DNA of 64,000 nucleotides from Acinetobacter sp. P8-3-8 (GTDB lineage: Bacteria > Pseudomonadota > Gammaproteobacteria > Pseudomonadales > Moraxellaceae), in assembly GCF_000214135.1 (NCBI RefSeq), contig NZ_AFIE01000014.1, positions 1 to 64,000 on the forward strand, in the 5' to 3' direction. Positions 26,770 to 36,675 of the stretch are shown piece after piece (positions within the stretch are counted from its first letter, which is position 1; each line of letters opens with the position of its first letter). Position numbers and translations under genes: made by a program. A model generated the notes under the pieces. The model worked only from the letters and a program-made list of their open reading frames with translations. It ran no database searches and had not been told where the DNA came from.

Positions 26770-28026
26770 TTGGGTCTAAATATGCTGAAATTAAAGTGTT
26801 TGATGGGTTTAATTTTAATCATATTGGCCTTTCCGAGTTATGCATTTTCCTCATCGTTAGAAAATGATCTTGCCGCATTTAATTTAATTCCAGACTTTAA
26901 AATCTTATTTTACGGTAGTGCTTTTGTCATTCTCATGCAGGCAGGTTTTGCTGTTGCTGAAGGTGGTTATGAGCATAATTTAAGATCTATTTACCGTCTT
27001 ATGATCAATTATATTTCCGCCATTTTGGGAACCATTCTATTTGAAATTATTTTTTCAAAACTTGCGGTTTGGGAAATAAGAGATAGTCCGAGAGTTCTAA
27101 ATGATATTCAAGGATGGCATTGGAATTTATTATTTTTTTATATGCTGATGGCAACCACAATTACCACCGTTGTTGGGAGAATTATTCCAAGTACATCATC
27201 CATCCTAGTCAATTGGATTACAGGGTTAATGATTGCTATGGTGATTTTTCCGTTCTTCAGTGCTTGGGTTTGGGGGAGTTTGTTTTTTGGTGACGGCTGG
27301 CTTAAAGTTTTAGGATTTATTGATTTTGCAGGTTCAACGGTTGTGCATTCAACCGCAGCGTGGATTGTTTTGGCAGCTTATCTGTCTTTAAAAGCGAAAT
27401 ATAAACAAGAGATTATTAAAAAAGATCTGATATTCGAAGATTATAAAATTTTATCTTTGGCTTTGGCTGGTTTTGTACTTTGGTTAGCATGGTCAGGTTT
27501 GAATGTAATCTATATTTCTGCAATTCATGTTGATATTAGTCAGGTTGTGATGAATGCCGTGTTAGCCTTATTGGGTTCAATCGTTTCTCCGTTGCTATTT
27601 CCTTTATTTCTAAATCAAAAAATAATGTCATGGTCTGAATTGATCAAAGCGACTCTAGGTGGTTTGGTTGCAATAACAGCAAGCTGTGCATTTGTCAGCC
27701 CATCCTCAGCCTTTATTATTGGTTTAGTCTCAGGTTTATTAACTTTATATACACCTCGAATTTTAGTGCGATGGATTGATTCTCGATATGTTCGAGATGT
27801 TTTGGTTGTACACGGTGTTTGTGGGATATGGGGAACTTTGGCAGTTGCTTTTAACCACAATTCGGCGCTTGAGTTGATCGGTAAAGCAAGTTTAATGGAT
27901 CAGAGTATCGGTATTATTGTGAACTTCATTTGGAGCTTTGGGATTGCTTATGTCGTTTTTAAAAGTATTTGTTGGATAACGACCAGAAAGCAAATGGCAA
28001 ATTTAAATGTCAGTTTAATCAAATGA
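26770..28026 (+). CDS. Divergent ammonium transporter (Amt family)
   Basis: This is a 418-residue protein with a signal peptide and about eleven membrane helices. The Amt family is recognised by VILMQAGFAVAEGGYE near the N-terminus, GSTVVHSTAAWIVLAAYL with the first pore histidine, and LVVHGVCGIWGTLAVAFN with the second, so the twin-His pore is retained. The rest is diverged from AmtB and no GlnK gene is next to it, so it may be a less usual member or carry another small amine. I take the TTG at 26770 because AGGAGGT lies about 12 bases before it; the ATG at 26782 is too far from that site. The gene stands alone. Confidence 0.82.
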   Translation: MGLNMLKLKCLMGLILIILAFPSYAFSSSLENDLAAFNLIPDFKILFYGSAFVILMQAGFAVAEGGYEHNLRSIYRLMINYISAILGTILFEIIFSKLAVWEIRDSPRVLNDIQGWHWNLLFFYMLMATTITTVVGRIIPSTSSILVNWITGLMIAMVIFPFFSAWVWGSLFFGDGWLKVLGFIDFAGSTVVHSTAAWIVLAAYLSLKAKYKQEIIKKDLIFEDYKILSLALAGFVLWLAWSGLNVIYISAIHVDISQVVMNAVLALLGSIVSPLLFPLFLNQKIMSWSELIKATLGGLVAITASCAFVSPSSAFIIGLVSGLLTLYTPRILVRWIDSRYVRDVLVVHGVCGIWGTLAVAFNHNSALELIGKASLMDQSIGIIVNFIWSFGIAYVVFKSICWITTRKQMANLNVSLIK

Positions 28027-28133
28027 TTCAATATTGCTAAAGATATAATTCATATCGCTCATGGTCATACGATGCAATTGCTCTTATTTCTTAGTGGATT
28101 GTTAAGGAAGGACAGGTAATAACGTGGCAATAA

Positions 28134-28157
28134 AAAAGCGACTTTAAAGTCGCTTTT
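28134..28157. terminator. Bidirectional terminator between Amt and rsfS genes
   Basis: The perfect palindrome has arms AAAAGCGACTTT and AAAGTCGCTTTT, with A and T tails on both sides. It serves the convergent Amt-family and rsfS genes. Confidence 0.85.
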
Positions 28158-28163
28158 CTTAAA

Positions 28164-28565
28164 TTAGGCAACACTTTCAGGTGTTGTACGCCATAAACTT
28201 TCTAAGTCATAAAATTTACGAGCGGTAGGTAGCATCACATGTACTACAACTAATCCTAAATCGATTAGAATCCATTCAGCATCTCTCTCACCCTCGACAC
28301 CAATTGGGCGGAAACCTGCTTTACGTGCTTCTTCAGCAACATTGTCAGCAAGTGCTTTAACATGACGAGTAGATGTTCCGCTAGCAATAACAATTGCGTC
28401 TGCAACGTTGCTGATCGCGCTTACATTTAGCTCGATTATATCTTTGGCTTTTACATCAAGTAGGGCTTCTTGTACGACTTTTAAGCAAGTGCGTACATCT
28501 TGATTTTGGGTGTTCATTGCAAGTTCGTGAGAATTAGAAGCGCTGGGCGATGGTTCTAAATTCAT
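28164..28565 (-). CDS. rsfS: Ribosome silencing factor RsfS
   Basis: RsfS binds ribosomal protein L14 and blocks 50S-30S joining in starved cells. The conserved core is clear: KAKDIIELNVSAISNVADAIVIASGTSTRHVKALADNV, then GFRPIGVEGERDAEWILIDLGLVVVHVMLPTARKFYDLESLW. The N-terminus is longer than the usual protein of about 105 residues. I chose the ATG at 28565 (MNLEPSPSAS); a GTG at 28595 and an ATG at 28517 are also in frame and ribosome-binding evidence does not settle it. Unlike many genomes, nadD and rlmH are not adjacent here. Confidence 0.9.
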   Translation of the reverse strand: MNLEPSPSASNSHELAMNTQNQDVRTCLKVVQEALLDVKAKDIIELNVSAISNVADAIVIASGTSTRHVKALADNVAEEARKAGFRPIGVEGERDAEWILIDLGLVVVHVMLPTARKFYDLESLWRTTPESVA

Positions 28566-28666
28566 AGGGTGTATATTTTCCAAACAATATCTCACCCTCT
28601 AATATAGCGCTTTTGTTCTAAAAATTCAAATTATAGAACGCCCAATTCTATTTAAAGTAGATTGAC

Positions 28667-29461
28667 TCAGTAAGTATGGTTGTTAGAAAAATATTTATCC
28701 TTCCAAGCAAATGATTGATTTGAATTGGTTTGTGGTCTGTATTCAGCAGCGATGTAACCTGTGTAGCTGCTTTGTTTTAACCATGTAAAAATTGATGAGT
28801 AGTCAATTTGTGCAGTATCAGGTTCATGGCGCCCTGGACAGTCGGCAAATTGAATATGTCCAATCCAATCTATATTTTCTTTTAAGGCAGAAAGTACATC
28901 TTCATCCATCATTGCCATGTGGTAACAATCAAATTGCATTTTTAGCGCAGAGTGGTGAACAGCTTCTAACATCTCTTGGGCTTGGGCAATATTTTGAATC
29001 AAAAAGCGTGGCATATCCGTACCATTGATCATTTCAAAAAGAGGTTGAATCCCATGATCAGTCAGCATATGACATGCTAATTTTAGGTTATTAGAGAGTG
29101 TGTTTAAACACGGTAATAAGTCTGCATCTTCAGGCTGTTTACCTGCCAAAATATTAACACTTGGGATATTTAGCGCATTGGCATATTCAATTGCAAGCTC
29201 AAGTGCTTGGTGAAATGCGATTTCTCGTCCTGGAATGCCTGCTAAGCCATAGCCACCTTGCATTAAGTCTCCCGCAGGGACATTAATCAGGCAAAGATGT
29301 AAGTCATATAGTTCCAGTTGAGCCTGAATATCCGCAATACTCAATTCATATGGGAATTGAATTTCAATATTGTGAAAACCATGTGAATGAGCCAATGCAA
29401 ATCGTTCAATGAGTGGCACTTCAGTAAATATCATCGATAGGTTTACTGCGAGTTTAGTCAT
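28667..29461 (-). CDS. hyi: Hydroxypyruvate isomerase-like TIM-barrel protein
   Basis: This is a 264-residue sugar-phosphate-isomerase-type TIM barrel. Motifs match hydroxypyruvate / 2-oxo-tetronate isomerases: AVNLSMIFTEVPLIERFALAHSHGFHNIEIQFPYE at the start, NVPAGDLMQGGYGLAGIPGRE, LFEMINGTDMP with a metal-binding Glu, MQFDCYHMAMM with Asp and His, and IGHIQFADCPGRHEPD. The enzyme interconverts hydroxypyruvate and tartronate semialdehyde. It follows a GlxR-like reductase by 53 bases on the same strand, the classical partner in glyoxylate use, but no glyoxylate carboligase is nearby. The gene name is by similarity; the substrate could be a 2-oxo-tetronate. Confidence 0.8.
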   Translation of the reverse strand: MTKLAVNLSMIFTEVPLIERFALAHSHGFHNIEIQFPYELSIADIQAQLELYDLHLCLINVPAGDLMQGGYGLAGIPGREIAFHQALELAIEYANALNIPSVNILAGKQPEDADLLPCLNTLSNNLKLACHMLTDHGIQPLFEMINGTDMPRFLIQNIAQAQEMLEAVHHSALKMQFDCYHMAMMDEDVLSALKENIDWIGHIQFADCPGRHEPDTAQIDYSSIFTWLKQSSYTGYIAAEYRPQTNSNQSFAWKDKYFSNNHTY

Positions 29462-29514
29462 CGTAGTGCTCCTTGCTTAAGATTGACTCTATTCTCAATG
29501 TAGATGGCAATCCA

Positions 29515-30396
29515 CTATTTTTCAACTGTTTTATGTTCAACCTGCTGAATAACTGTTGCTAAGTCTGATTCCGCAAAACCATGCTGTTGATGATCTTGTA
29601 GTTGTGTTAAGGCTTTTTTTGCAACGGGAATGTCTAGATTAAATTGTTCTGCCAGTTGAACGGCATTGTTTAAATCTTTTGATAAGGTTTGTACTTTCCA
29701 CTGAACTGGCTCAAAGTTATGCGTTGCCATACGTGGTGTTAATATTTGAAACGGTTTAGAGTCGGCAAAACCACCTGCAAGTGCGGGAGCAAGTAGGGTG
29801 GTGTCTACACCTGCTTGTCTGGCGAGTGCAACCGCTTCAGCGATCAATGTGCTGTTGGCTGCAACAATCAATTGATTGCAAATCTTCGTTGCTTGCCCCG
29901 TTCCTGTTTCCCCCATGCGGGTTACACGCTGTGAAAGAACATTATAAATCAGGTTTAAATCTTGAATGGTTTCAATATCGCCACCTGCAAAAATAACCAA
30001 AGTTCCATTTTCAGCACCTGCAGTTCCACCTGAAACAGGAGAGTCAATCCAAGTTACTTGTTTTTGTGCTGCAAGCGCTGCAAGTTGCTTGGTTTTATCT
30101 ACAGATAAACTGGAAAAATCGACAATGATTTGTGAGGGTTTTAATTGGTCGTGAATACGGTCAAAAACGGCTTGTACCGCCTGATCGTCTGCAAGACAGG
30201 TGAGGATAATCGGGTATTCTGCAATATGATCCAAATCCAACGCATGAGCGCCCATATCAATCAATGGCTCACATGCACTTGCTGTTCTATTCCAAACAGC
30301 AACATTCAATCCTGCTTGAACTAAACGGGTGACCATACGGCTCCCCATTAGTCCCATACCTAAAAATGCAATTTTACTGTTACGGTCAAAATTCAT
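29515..30396 (-). CDS. NAD(P)-dependent beta-hydroxyacid dehydrogenase (tartronate semialdehyde reductase-like)
   Basis: This is a protein of about 293 residues of the 3-hydroxyisobutyrate dehydrogenase family. IAFLGMGLMGSRMVTRLVQAG is the dinucleotide motif, VTWIDSPVSGGTAGAENGTLVIFAGG the substrate loop, and TGQATKICNQLIVAANSTLIAEAVALARQAG carries the catalytic Lys. GlxR and GarR, which reduce tartronate semialdehyde to glycerate, belong here, and the Hyi-like gene downstream favours that reading, though 3-hydroxyisobutyrate is possible. I use the ATG at 30396 rather than the upstream TTG at 30408. The crotonase gene 48 bases upstream on the same strand may share the transcript. Confidence 0.83.
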   Translation of the reverse strand: MNFDRNSKIAFLGMGLMGSRMVTRLVQAGLNVAVWNRTASACEPLIDMGAHALDLDHIAEYPIILTCLADDQAVQAVFDRIHDQLKPSQIIVDFSSLSVDKTKQLAALAAQKQVTWIDSPVSGGTAGAENGTLVIFAGGDIETIQDLNLIYNVLSQRVTRMGETGTGQATKICNQLIVAANSTLIAEAVALARQAGVDTTLLAPALAGGFADSKPFQILTPRMATHNFEPVQWKVQTLSKDLNNAVQLAEQFNLDIPVAKKALTQLQDHQQHGFAESDLATVIQQVEHKTVEK

Positions 30397-30443
30397 TTTG
30401 CAACTCAACGATTTTGAATCATTTTAAAAAGACGATCAAAAGA

Positions 30444-31232
30444 CTATTTATATTGGCGAGGTAGGAACTGCACTTCTGGATGTTTATCCTTTTTACGTGC
30501 AATTTGACTATTTTTACCCATAAGTAATTTTAATTGCCAAATTTTTTCTAAACGAAGTGATTTTTTAGGTTCATGTTCCATTGCATCTAAGACACGTTTT
30601 GCTGCCATCAGTGCATCAGGTGAACGCTGTAACATTTCTTCGGCAATACTTTGTGCTTTTGCTAAAGGTGAATTATCGATATGAGTAATTAAGCCAATTT
30701 CTTTTGCATAATGACCATCAAAAATTCGTGCCGTTAGTGTGAGTTCTTTGGCTAAATCGATACCGATAACACCCTTGATTGAACGGGTTAAACCCATGTC
30801 AGGAACCAGTCCCCAACGACTTTCCATAATCGACATTTTTGTGTCTGGGTGAGCAATACGAATATCTGCCGCAAGTGCCAATTGCATGCCTGCACCAAAA
30901 CAAAAACCTTCAAGTGCGGCAATAACAGGCACAGGCAATTCTTGCCAAATTAAAAATGCTTTTTGAAAAATACTTTGACCTGGTTTAATCAATTCCCAAG
31001 CCGCATATGCTTTATTTTTAGGGTTATTTAAATCCGCTAAATCAATACCAGCACTAAAAACATTGGCTTCACCAGTCAGAATGACACAACGAATCGAACG
31101 ATCTTGTTTGATTTTTTTTGCTGTGCTGACCAATTCACGCAACAGTGCAAAACTCATTGCATTGCGCTTATCAGGGCGATTTAGATAAACCGTTGCGATG
31201 CCATTATTTTTTTCAATACGTAATAGTGCCAT
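30444..31232 (-). CDS. Enoyl-CoA hydratase/isomerase (crotonase) family protein
   Basis: This is a 262-residue crotonase. It starts MALLRIEKNNGIATVYLNRPDKRNAMSFALL, has GEANVFSAGIDLADL for the first oxyanion-hole strand, and PVIAALEGFCFGAGMQLALAADIRIAHPDTKMSIMESRWGLVPDMGL for the second with a Glu at the hydratase position. The substrate is some acyl-CoA of beta-oxidation or side-chain catabolism. It leads a same-strand group with the dehydrogenase and Hyi-like genes; crotonase plus 3-hydroxyisobutyrate-type dehydrogenase would also fit valine breakdown. Confidence 0.88.
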   Translation of the reverse strand: MALLRIEKNNGIATVYLNRPDKRNAMSFALLRELVSTAKKIKQDRSIRCVILTGEANVFSAGIDLADLNNPKNKAYAAWELIKPGQSIFQKAFLIWQELPVPVIAALEGFCFGAGMQLALAADIRIAHPDTKMSIMESRWGLVPDMGLTRSIKGVIGIDLAKELTLTARIFDGHYAKEIGLITHIDNSPLAKAQSIAEEMLQRSPDALMAAKRVLDAMEHEPKKSLRLEKIWQLKLLMGKNSQIARKKDKHPEVQFLPRQYK

Positions 31233-31381
31233 GAGTTAGACTCTTATTTTCCTTAATCATCAGCATAGCATGGACTTTAAAAAAGTTGCATGACACGAGA
31301 GTCACGGAAAGTTTTTTCAAAGCCATTTAAAGCAGTTAAAAGTCATTAGCAAAAATCACAAATTCAAGTTTTTCGTGCAAT

Positions 31382-34195
31382 TTAGGTCGCAGGGAAAATT
31401 TGTTGTGCGGCTGTTTCAACCTCATGGATGACCAGTTGTAAGTGATCTAGGCGTTGTATGACTTCTTGAATAAAAGCTTCATCAGCTTTACGACGTTCTT
31501 TTCTGAGTGTTGATACGAATTGTTCAAACTCGCCTGTAGCACGTTGCAATTTAGGTGTGCCGACATAACGCGTTGCACCATATAAACGATGTAATACATG
31601 TTCAAGCTGTGGGAAATCTTCAAGCTCAACCAATTGTTGAATTTCATCCAATTCGGTCGGGAAGCTATCGACCAACATTTTCAATAAATCTTGGGCAAGG
31701 TCTTCTTTATTAGCAGCAAGTGCTAAACTTTGTTTCCAATCTAAAATATCGGAATCAAAGGCTTCAATATAGACAGAATTTTCAACTTGTTGATGCGTTT
31801 GAATGAATGTGTCTGAAGTCCAATTGGTCAGAATCTGAATAATTTGCTCAATCTGAATAGGCTTGGTGACATAGTCATCCATACCGACTTTGAGTAGTTT
31901 TTGCTTTTCATCTGCCAAAGCATGTGCTGTTAAAGCAATAATTGGCATGCGTAAGTCGTCTAATGTTGACTCAAGAGAGCGGATTGCACGAGTGGTATCA
32001 ATACCAGACATGACAGGCATTTGAATATCCATAAAGATTAAGTCAAATGCTTTTTCATCATGATCAATGCGATGTTGAATTAAGTTTAATGCTTCTTGTC
32101 CACTTTGTGCTTTGGTGGTTTTGACATTGAGTTCACCGAGAAGCGCTTCTAAAACAATAAGATTCGGTAAGTGATCATCCACAGCCAAGATATGTAAATC
32201 ACGCCCTTTGAAATCTTGATGATGTTCTTGGTCAAATACAGGCTGATTACTTAACAGTTGAATCACCGAACTACGACTCAGTGGTTGATATAATGGACGT
32301 GCTTTATATTCATTCAGCATATTTGGATCAAGTGCCATTTGATAGCCATATACGGCTAAATGACCTTGATAACGGTTTCGAATTTCTTTTAATAAAGCTT
32401 CGGTATCACCACTATGATCTACAATGAGCCATGTGTTTTCAGTCTGCTGATCCAGACTATTCAGTCGACTAAACAGATCTAAAATTGATTGAGCTTCTGT
32501 ATGTTGGACTTGGTAATCTTCTAAATAATGACGTAATACATTGGCAGTTGCAGGGTGTGCCAAGAACGATACGACTTTCATCTCTTTAAATGAAGGATGA
32601 ACAATTTCTTCATCTTCATTAACCACAAACATGGCAGTAAACCAGAATGTTGAGCCTTTTTCCGTTGGTGCACGTTCTTGGTTGTCTTCAAAGCCAATTT
32701 GACCTTGCATTAAATGTACAAGTTGTTTGGAAATAGCCAAACCTAAACCTGTACCACCAAATTGGCGGGTGACAGATGCATCGCCTTGCGAGAATGATTC
32801 AAATAGTTTTTTACGATCTGTACCGCTTAAACCGATACCACTGTCTTGGACGCTAAAATGCAGTAAGCATTGTCCAATATCATCATGTTCCATACGAACA
32901 CGAACAATAATTTCACCATCAGGGGTGAATTTGATGGCATTGGAAATTAAATTGGTCAAAATCTGCTTAAAGCGTAAAGCATCACCAATTACATATTTAT
33001 GGACGTTGTCGGCAAAATAGAACGCCATCTCAATATGTTTTTGTGCCGCCAGTGGTGACAGCATGTCCATGACATCAAAAATAGCTTCTTCTAAGTCAAA
33101 AGGCGCTGTTTCGAGTTCTAATTTACCTGCATCAATTTTTGAGAAATCCAGTACATCATTGATCAGTGCCAATAAGTGAGCTGATGATTTACGAATGGTT
33201 TGTAAATATAAGCTTTGATCATTGCTTAGATTGTCCTGACGCAACATCAAATGAATAAAGCCATCAATACTATTTAATGGTGTACGTAATTCATGACTGA
33301 TATTGGCAAGAAATACAGATTTAGCCTGATTGGATGAAATCGCTTGGTCACGCGCTTGTTTATAGGTAATGTTTTGGACTTCTAGCGTGTCTAAAGTACG
33401 ACGTAAATCATCTTCAGTTTGTTCTGTATGTTCTTTAAGTTCTAAAAAGCTGAAATGTAAACGCTTGACCACATTGGCGATATCACGCTGTAGTAAACGC
33501 AATTCGCCTGTACTGTTAATGATCATGTGTTGATCTAAAGTATCTGCATTTAAACGTTGTAATTGCATACGAATTTCATACATCGGTGCAATCCAGCGTC
33601 GAGAATAAAAATTCAAACACAATAATAGTAACAGTAAGGTGAATAATGCAGTCGTGATCAAAACGATCATGACACGATAGTGTGCAATTTCTAAAGGTTG
33701 ATTATCCAGTTCAATCACCAACCACATATTTTTATTTTGAGTTGAGTGGAGAGGATTGAGTTTTAGCCCATAGATATTGTTATGTTTACTCGAAATTGGC
33801 CCGAAGAAAGTATCTGTTTTAGGAATGTTGGGCCAGTCACGTTTATTTTGATAGCCAATACTCAGGTGATTAACATTATTTTCATCTAAAACGGCAGCAC
33901 TGAGTAAATATTTTTCATTAAACATTTTTTGCAAAATGTTTTCAGCTTTTGCTTTTTGAGTCGGACTTTGATCAATGATACTGGTGAGTTGTTCAGTGGT
34001 GTATTGAAAGCGACTTAAAATCGCAATTGCTGCAAAGCGTTGTTTGGATTTTGCTGCGGCTGATGTTTCTGACAGAACCAAGGCAGTACCTACGCATGCC
34101 ATAATCATGATCGGTACAAAAATCATCGCAATGAGCTGGCCATACGCGTGATTGAGCTTTAAACGTTTAAAGAGTTTTTTATTGAAATTCGACAT
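31382..34195 (-). CDS. barA: Hybrid sensor histidine kinase BarA/GacS
   Basis: This is a 937-residue tripartite sensor kinase. Membrane helices at about residues 20-41 and 176-197 flank a periplasmic sensor. A HAMP linker follows, then the HisKA box with H301 in ANISHELRTPLNSIDGF. The ATPase domain has LISNAIKFTPDGE and FGGTGLGLAISKQLV. A receiver domain has VDDHLPNL and its phospho-acceptor Asp near 723 in MDIQMPVMSG. A C-terminal Hpt domain has the acceptor His near 868 in LHRLYGATRYVG. This is the layout of BarA/GacS, which signals to the response regulator GacA/UvrY. It is divergent from cysM, the usual arrangement in Acinetobacter. The response regulator gene is not in the window. Confidence 0.94.
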   Translation of the reverse strand: MSNFNKKLFKRLKLNHAYGQLIAMIFVPIMIMACVGTALVLSETSAAAKSKQRFAAIAILSRFQYTTEQLTSIIDQSPTQKAKAENILQKMFNEKYLLSAAVLDENNVNHLSIGYQNKRDWPNIPKTDTFFGPISSKHNNIYGLKLNPLHSTQNKNMWLVIELDNQPLEIAHYRVMIVLITTALFTLLLLLLCLNFYSRRWIAPMYEIRMQLQRLNADTLDQHMIINSTGELRLLQRDIANVVKRLHFSFLELKEHTEQTEDDLRRTLDTLEVQNITYKQARDQAISSNQAKSVFLANISHELRTPLNSIDGFIHLMLRQDNLSNDQSLYLQTIRKSSAHLLALINDVLDFSKIDAGKLELETAPFDLEEAIFDVMDMLSPLAAQKHIEMAFYFADNVHKYVIGDALRFKQILTNLISNAIKFTPDGEIIVRVRMEHDDIGQCLLHFSVQDSGIGLSGTDRKKLFESFSQGDASVTRQFGGTGLGLAISKQLVHLMQGQIGFEDNQERAPTEKGSTFWFTAMFVVNEDEEIVHPSFKEMKVVSFLAHPATANVLRHYLEDYQVQHTEAQSILDLFSRLNSLDQQTENTWLIVDHSGDTEALLKEIRNRYQGHLAVYGYQMALDPNMLNEYKARPLYQPLSRSSVIQLLSNQPVFDQEHHQDFKGRDLHILAVDDHLPNLIVLEALLGELNVKTTKAQSGQEALNLIQHRIDHDEKAFDLIFMDIQMPVMSGIDTTRAIRSLESTLDDLRMPIIALTAHALADEKQKLLKVGMDDYVTKPIQIEQIIQILTNWTSDTFIQTHQQVENSVYIEAFDSDILDWKQSLALAANKEDLAQDLLKMLVDSFPTELDEIQQLVELEDFPQLEHVLHRLYGATRYVGTPKLQRATGEFEQFVSTLRKERRKADEAFIQEVIQRLDHLQLVIHEVETAAQQIFPAT

Positions 34196-34505
34196 GGTTC
34201 CAGCAACTCATTCCCCATGCGAAGGATATTAACATGCTTTATTCATCCCGTATGACAATATGATTAAAAAACTTTGTAGGGGGAATAGTTATGCTTATTT
34301 AAAGATAAGGTTATCATTTCTAATGCTAAGTTATTCAACTATGATGCTATCTAATTCATTTTACTGAATTAAACTTTTTCTGTTTCTTTGTTGAGAAATT
34401 TCCAAAATCGACGGGTTTGAGCATTGTTCGCTAAATGAACTTGAAAGATGTGCAGTCAGCCACTTTTTTTCATACAATACGTCCACCTCAATATAGGTGC
34501 AATTC
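34196..34505. other. Divergent promoter region between barA and cysM
   Basis: This AT-rich gap of 310 bases must hold the promoters of both genes. I see no open frame and no operator I can name. Confidence 0.4.
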
Positions 34506-35426
34506 ATGAGTAATACACAACCTGATTTCTTAGCCGATGATTTTTTATTAGACCATTATGTAGGAAAAACGCCTTTAGTGCGTTTACAGCGTTTGGCAAG
34601 TCATACTCAAGCAACAGTATTGGCAAAACTAGAAGGTAATAATCCTGCTGGTTCTGTAAAAGACCGTCCTGCATATAATATGATCATGAAAGCTGAACAA
34701 CGTGGTCAGATTAAACCAGGCGATACTTTGATTGAAGCGACAAGTGGAAATACAGGAATTGCATTGGCAATGGTTGCAGCCATGCGTGGCTATAAAATGA
34801 AGCTCATCATGCCGGGAAATTCAAGCCAAGAACGTAAAGATGCGATGCGTGCTTATGGTGCTGAATTGATTGAAGCTCCCAATATGGAATCCGCTCGTGA
34901 TATGGCTTTGCAAATGCAGGCTGAAGGTCAAGGTTTGGTATTAAATCAGTTTGGTAATCCTGATAATGTTGAAGCACATTATTTAACCACTGGCCCTGAA
35001 ATTTGGCAGCAAACAGGCGGTAAAATCACTCATTTCGTCAGTGCTATGGGTACAACTGGTACGATTATGGGGATTTCTAAATATTTAAAAGAACAAAATC
35101 CTGAGATTCAAATCGTAGGTTTACAACCTTCTGAGGGTTCGAATATTGCAGGAATCCGCCGTTGGCCACAAGAATATTTACCGACGATTTTTGATCCTAA
35201 ACGTGTGGATCGTATTATGGATATTCCTCAAATTGAAGCTGAAAAAACGGCACGTCGTTTAGCACGTCAAGAGGGAATTAGTGCAGGAACATCCTCAGGT
35301 GGTGCGGTTTGGGCATCGATTAAACTGGCTGAGGAAAATCCAGATGCTGTGATCGTTTGTATCGTTTGCGATCGTGGTGATCGTTATTTATCGACTGGAT
35401 TGTTCTCTGTGGATGATGATGAGTGA
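34506..35426 (+). CDS. cysM: Cysteine synthase B
   Basis: This 306-residue PLP enzyme makes cysteine from O-acetylserine and sulfide or thiosulfate. The PLP lysine lies in LEGNNPAGSVKDRPAYNMI, the substrate loop in LIEATSGNTGIALAMVAA, and the phosphate-binding loop in VSAMGTTGTIMGIS. SNIAGIRRWPQEYLPTIFD is typical of CysM rather than CysK, as is the short C-terminus. The ATG at 34506 has AGGTG 6 bases before it; an upstream in-frame GTG at 34497 overlaps that site and is unlikely. Confidence 0.95.
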   Translation: MSNTQPDFLADDFLLDHYVGKTPLVRLQRLASHTQATVLAKLEGNNPAGSVKDRPAYNMIMKAEQRGQIKPGDTLIEATSGNTGIALAMVAAMRGYKMKLIMPGNSSQERKDAMRAYGAELIEAPNMESARDMALQMQAEGQGLVLNQFGNPDNVEAHYLTTGPEIWQQTGGKITHFVSAMGTTGTIMGISKYLKEQNPEIQIVGLQPSEGSNIAGIRRWPQEYLPTIFDPKRVDRIMDIPQIEAEKTARRLARQEGISAGTSSGGAVWASIKLAEENPDAVIVCIVCDRGDRYLSTGLFSVDDDE

Positions 35427-35440
35427 TTTGTCCTTAGTAT

Positions 35441-35767
35441 GATATGTTTAGGGTATTTAAAAATTAAAATGATTTGAGCAGTGGCTGAGTCTTATATCTA
35501 AAGTTTATATTTCAGTATAAGCCTTCGGCTCGACCTACTTTTGTTTCGGCAAAATGAGAAGCGGAGCTTCGTAAGAAAACCACCTTGCGGAGCATTGCTC
35601 CTCACCGCAAAACTCGTTCACGACCATCTTTTGATTAATTTATCGCAAAAACATTATTTTTTAAAATTAGTCCTGTCTCAAACATGTTGCGGATGACGGT
35701 TACGCGTATCAACTTTTAATATGAAGCAAAATGCTCAAATCTCTGAGAAAAACTACTGCGTAACATC
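35441..35767 (+). repeat. Dispersed structured repeat, family B, copy 1
   Basis: About 327 bp, related end to end to the copy at 60333. The right end TGCGTAACATC matches that copy's inverted repeat exactly; the left end near 35441 is degenerate. Internal hairpins include GAAGC/GCTTC and TTGCGG/CCGCAA. It shares the blocks GAGTCTTA, TCGACCTACTTTT, TCGCAAAAAC and ACGCGTATC with family A. It fills most of the gap between cysM and the exonuclease gene. Confidence 0.82.
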
Positions 35768-35845
35768 CGTAATTCAAATAGAATATTGCTTCCAAGTAAT
35801 GAATTGCTTCATGATGGCAAACTGATTATTGAGTAAAACAATTTT

Positions 35846-36667
35846 ATGCGCCTTCCTGTTTTAGTGTTCGATATTGAAACCCTGACTGATCTTAAATCAG
35901 GGGCGCATTTATATGGTTTAGATTTGCCTGAAGCTGATTTGGAGCAAGCTTTGGCAAAATTGCGCCGCCAAGAATCGGGCATGGATTTTCAACGCCTCGC
36001 TTTGCATGAAATTGTATGTATCTCAGGCTTATGGCTCGATGAAAATGGTTCAATGAAACTGTTTTCATTCAGTCGTGAGCATTATTCAGAAGCTGAAATT
36101 TTACAAAAGTTTTTATCTATTTTTGATAAACGTCATCCAACCTTAGTGAGTTGGAATGGTTCACAATTTGATATTCCTGTGATCTTATTCCGTGCCATGT
36201 ATCATGGACTTTCTGCACCAAGTTTGTTCGATCAGGGTGAGATTGATACGCAAAAAAGGTATAATAACTATCAGAACCGTTACCACACTCGTCATGTTGA
36301 TTTGATGGATGTGATGGCAATGTTCAACGGAAGACATTTTCAGAAGTTGGATGATGCTGCTCATTTACTGGGTTATCCCGGTAAGCGTGGTATTTCAGGT
36401 TATTTTGTTCCTGAATATGTGAAAACTCAGCAATGGTTGGCACTCACCAGTTATTGCGAAGGTGATGTGCTAAATACTTGGTTGATTTATTTAAGATGGT
36501 CTTTGCTCAAAGGGCAAATTTCATTGAATGATCATCAACTTTGGATTCAAGCGACCATTCACTATTTGCAGGGGCAGCCGCAACAGCAAGAGTTTTTGGA
36601 TGTTTGGCGTGAAACTTCACAACGGACAGATTTTACTGCTTCAGATTTTTCTTCTCTTCCCAATTAG
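35846..36667 (+). CDS. Predicted 3'-5' exonuclease of the PolB-like DEDDy family
   Basis: This 273-residue protein belongs to the bacterial PolB-like 3'-5' exonuclease family. The acidic residues are visible in [11 protein letters not shown] (motif I), [21 protein letters not shown] (motif II), and [18 protein letters not shown] (motif III, Y and D). [27 protein letters not shown] lies between. It probably acts on single-stranded DNA or RNA ends. The stop is 9 bases before rlmD, so the two are an operon that may continue into relA. Confidence 0.88.
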   Translation: MRLPVLVFDIETLTDLKSGAHLYGLDLPEADLEQALAKLRRQESGMDFQRLALHEIVCISGLWLDENGSMKLFSFSREHYSEAEILQKFLSIFDKRHPTLVSWNGSQFDIPVILFRAMYHGLSAPSLFDQGEIDTQKRYNNYQNRYHTRHVDLMDVMAMFNGRHFQKLDDAAHLLGYPGKRGISGYFVPEYVKTQQWLALTSYCEGDVLNTWLIYLRWSLLKGQISLNDHQLWIQATIHYLQGQPQQQEFLDVWRETSQRTDFTASDFSSLPN

Positions 36668-36675
36668 GTATTCCT

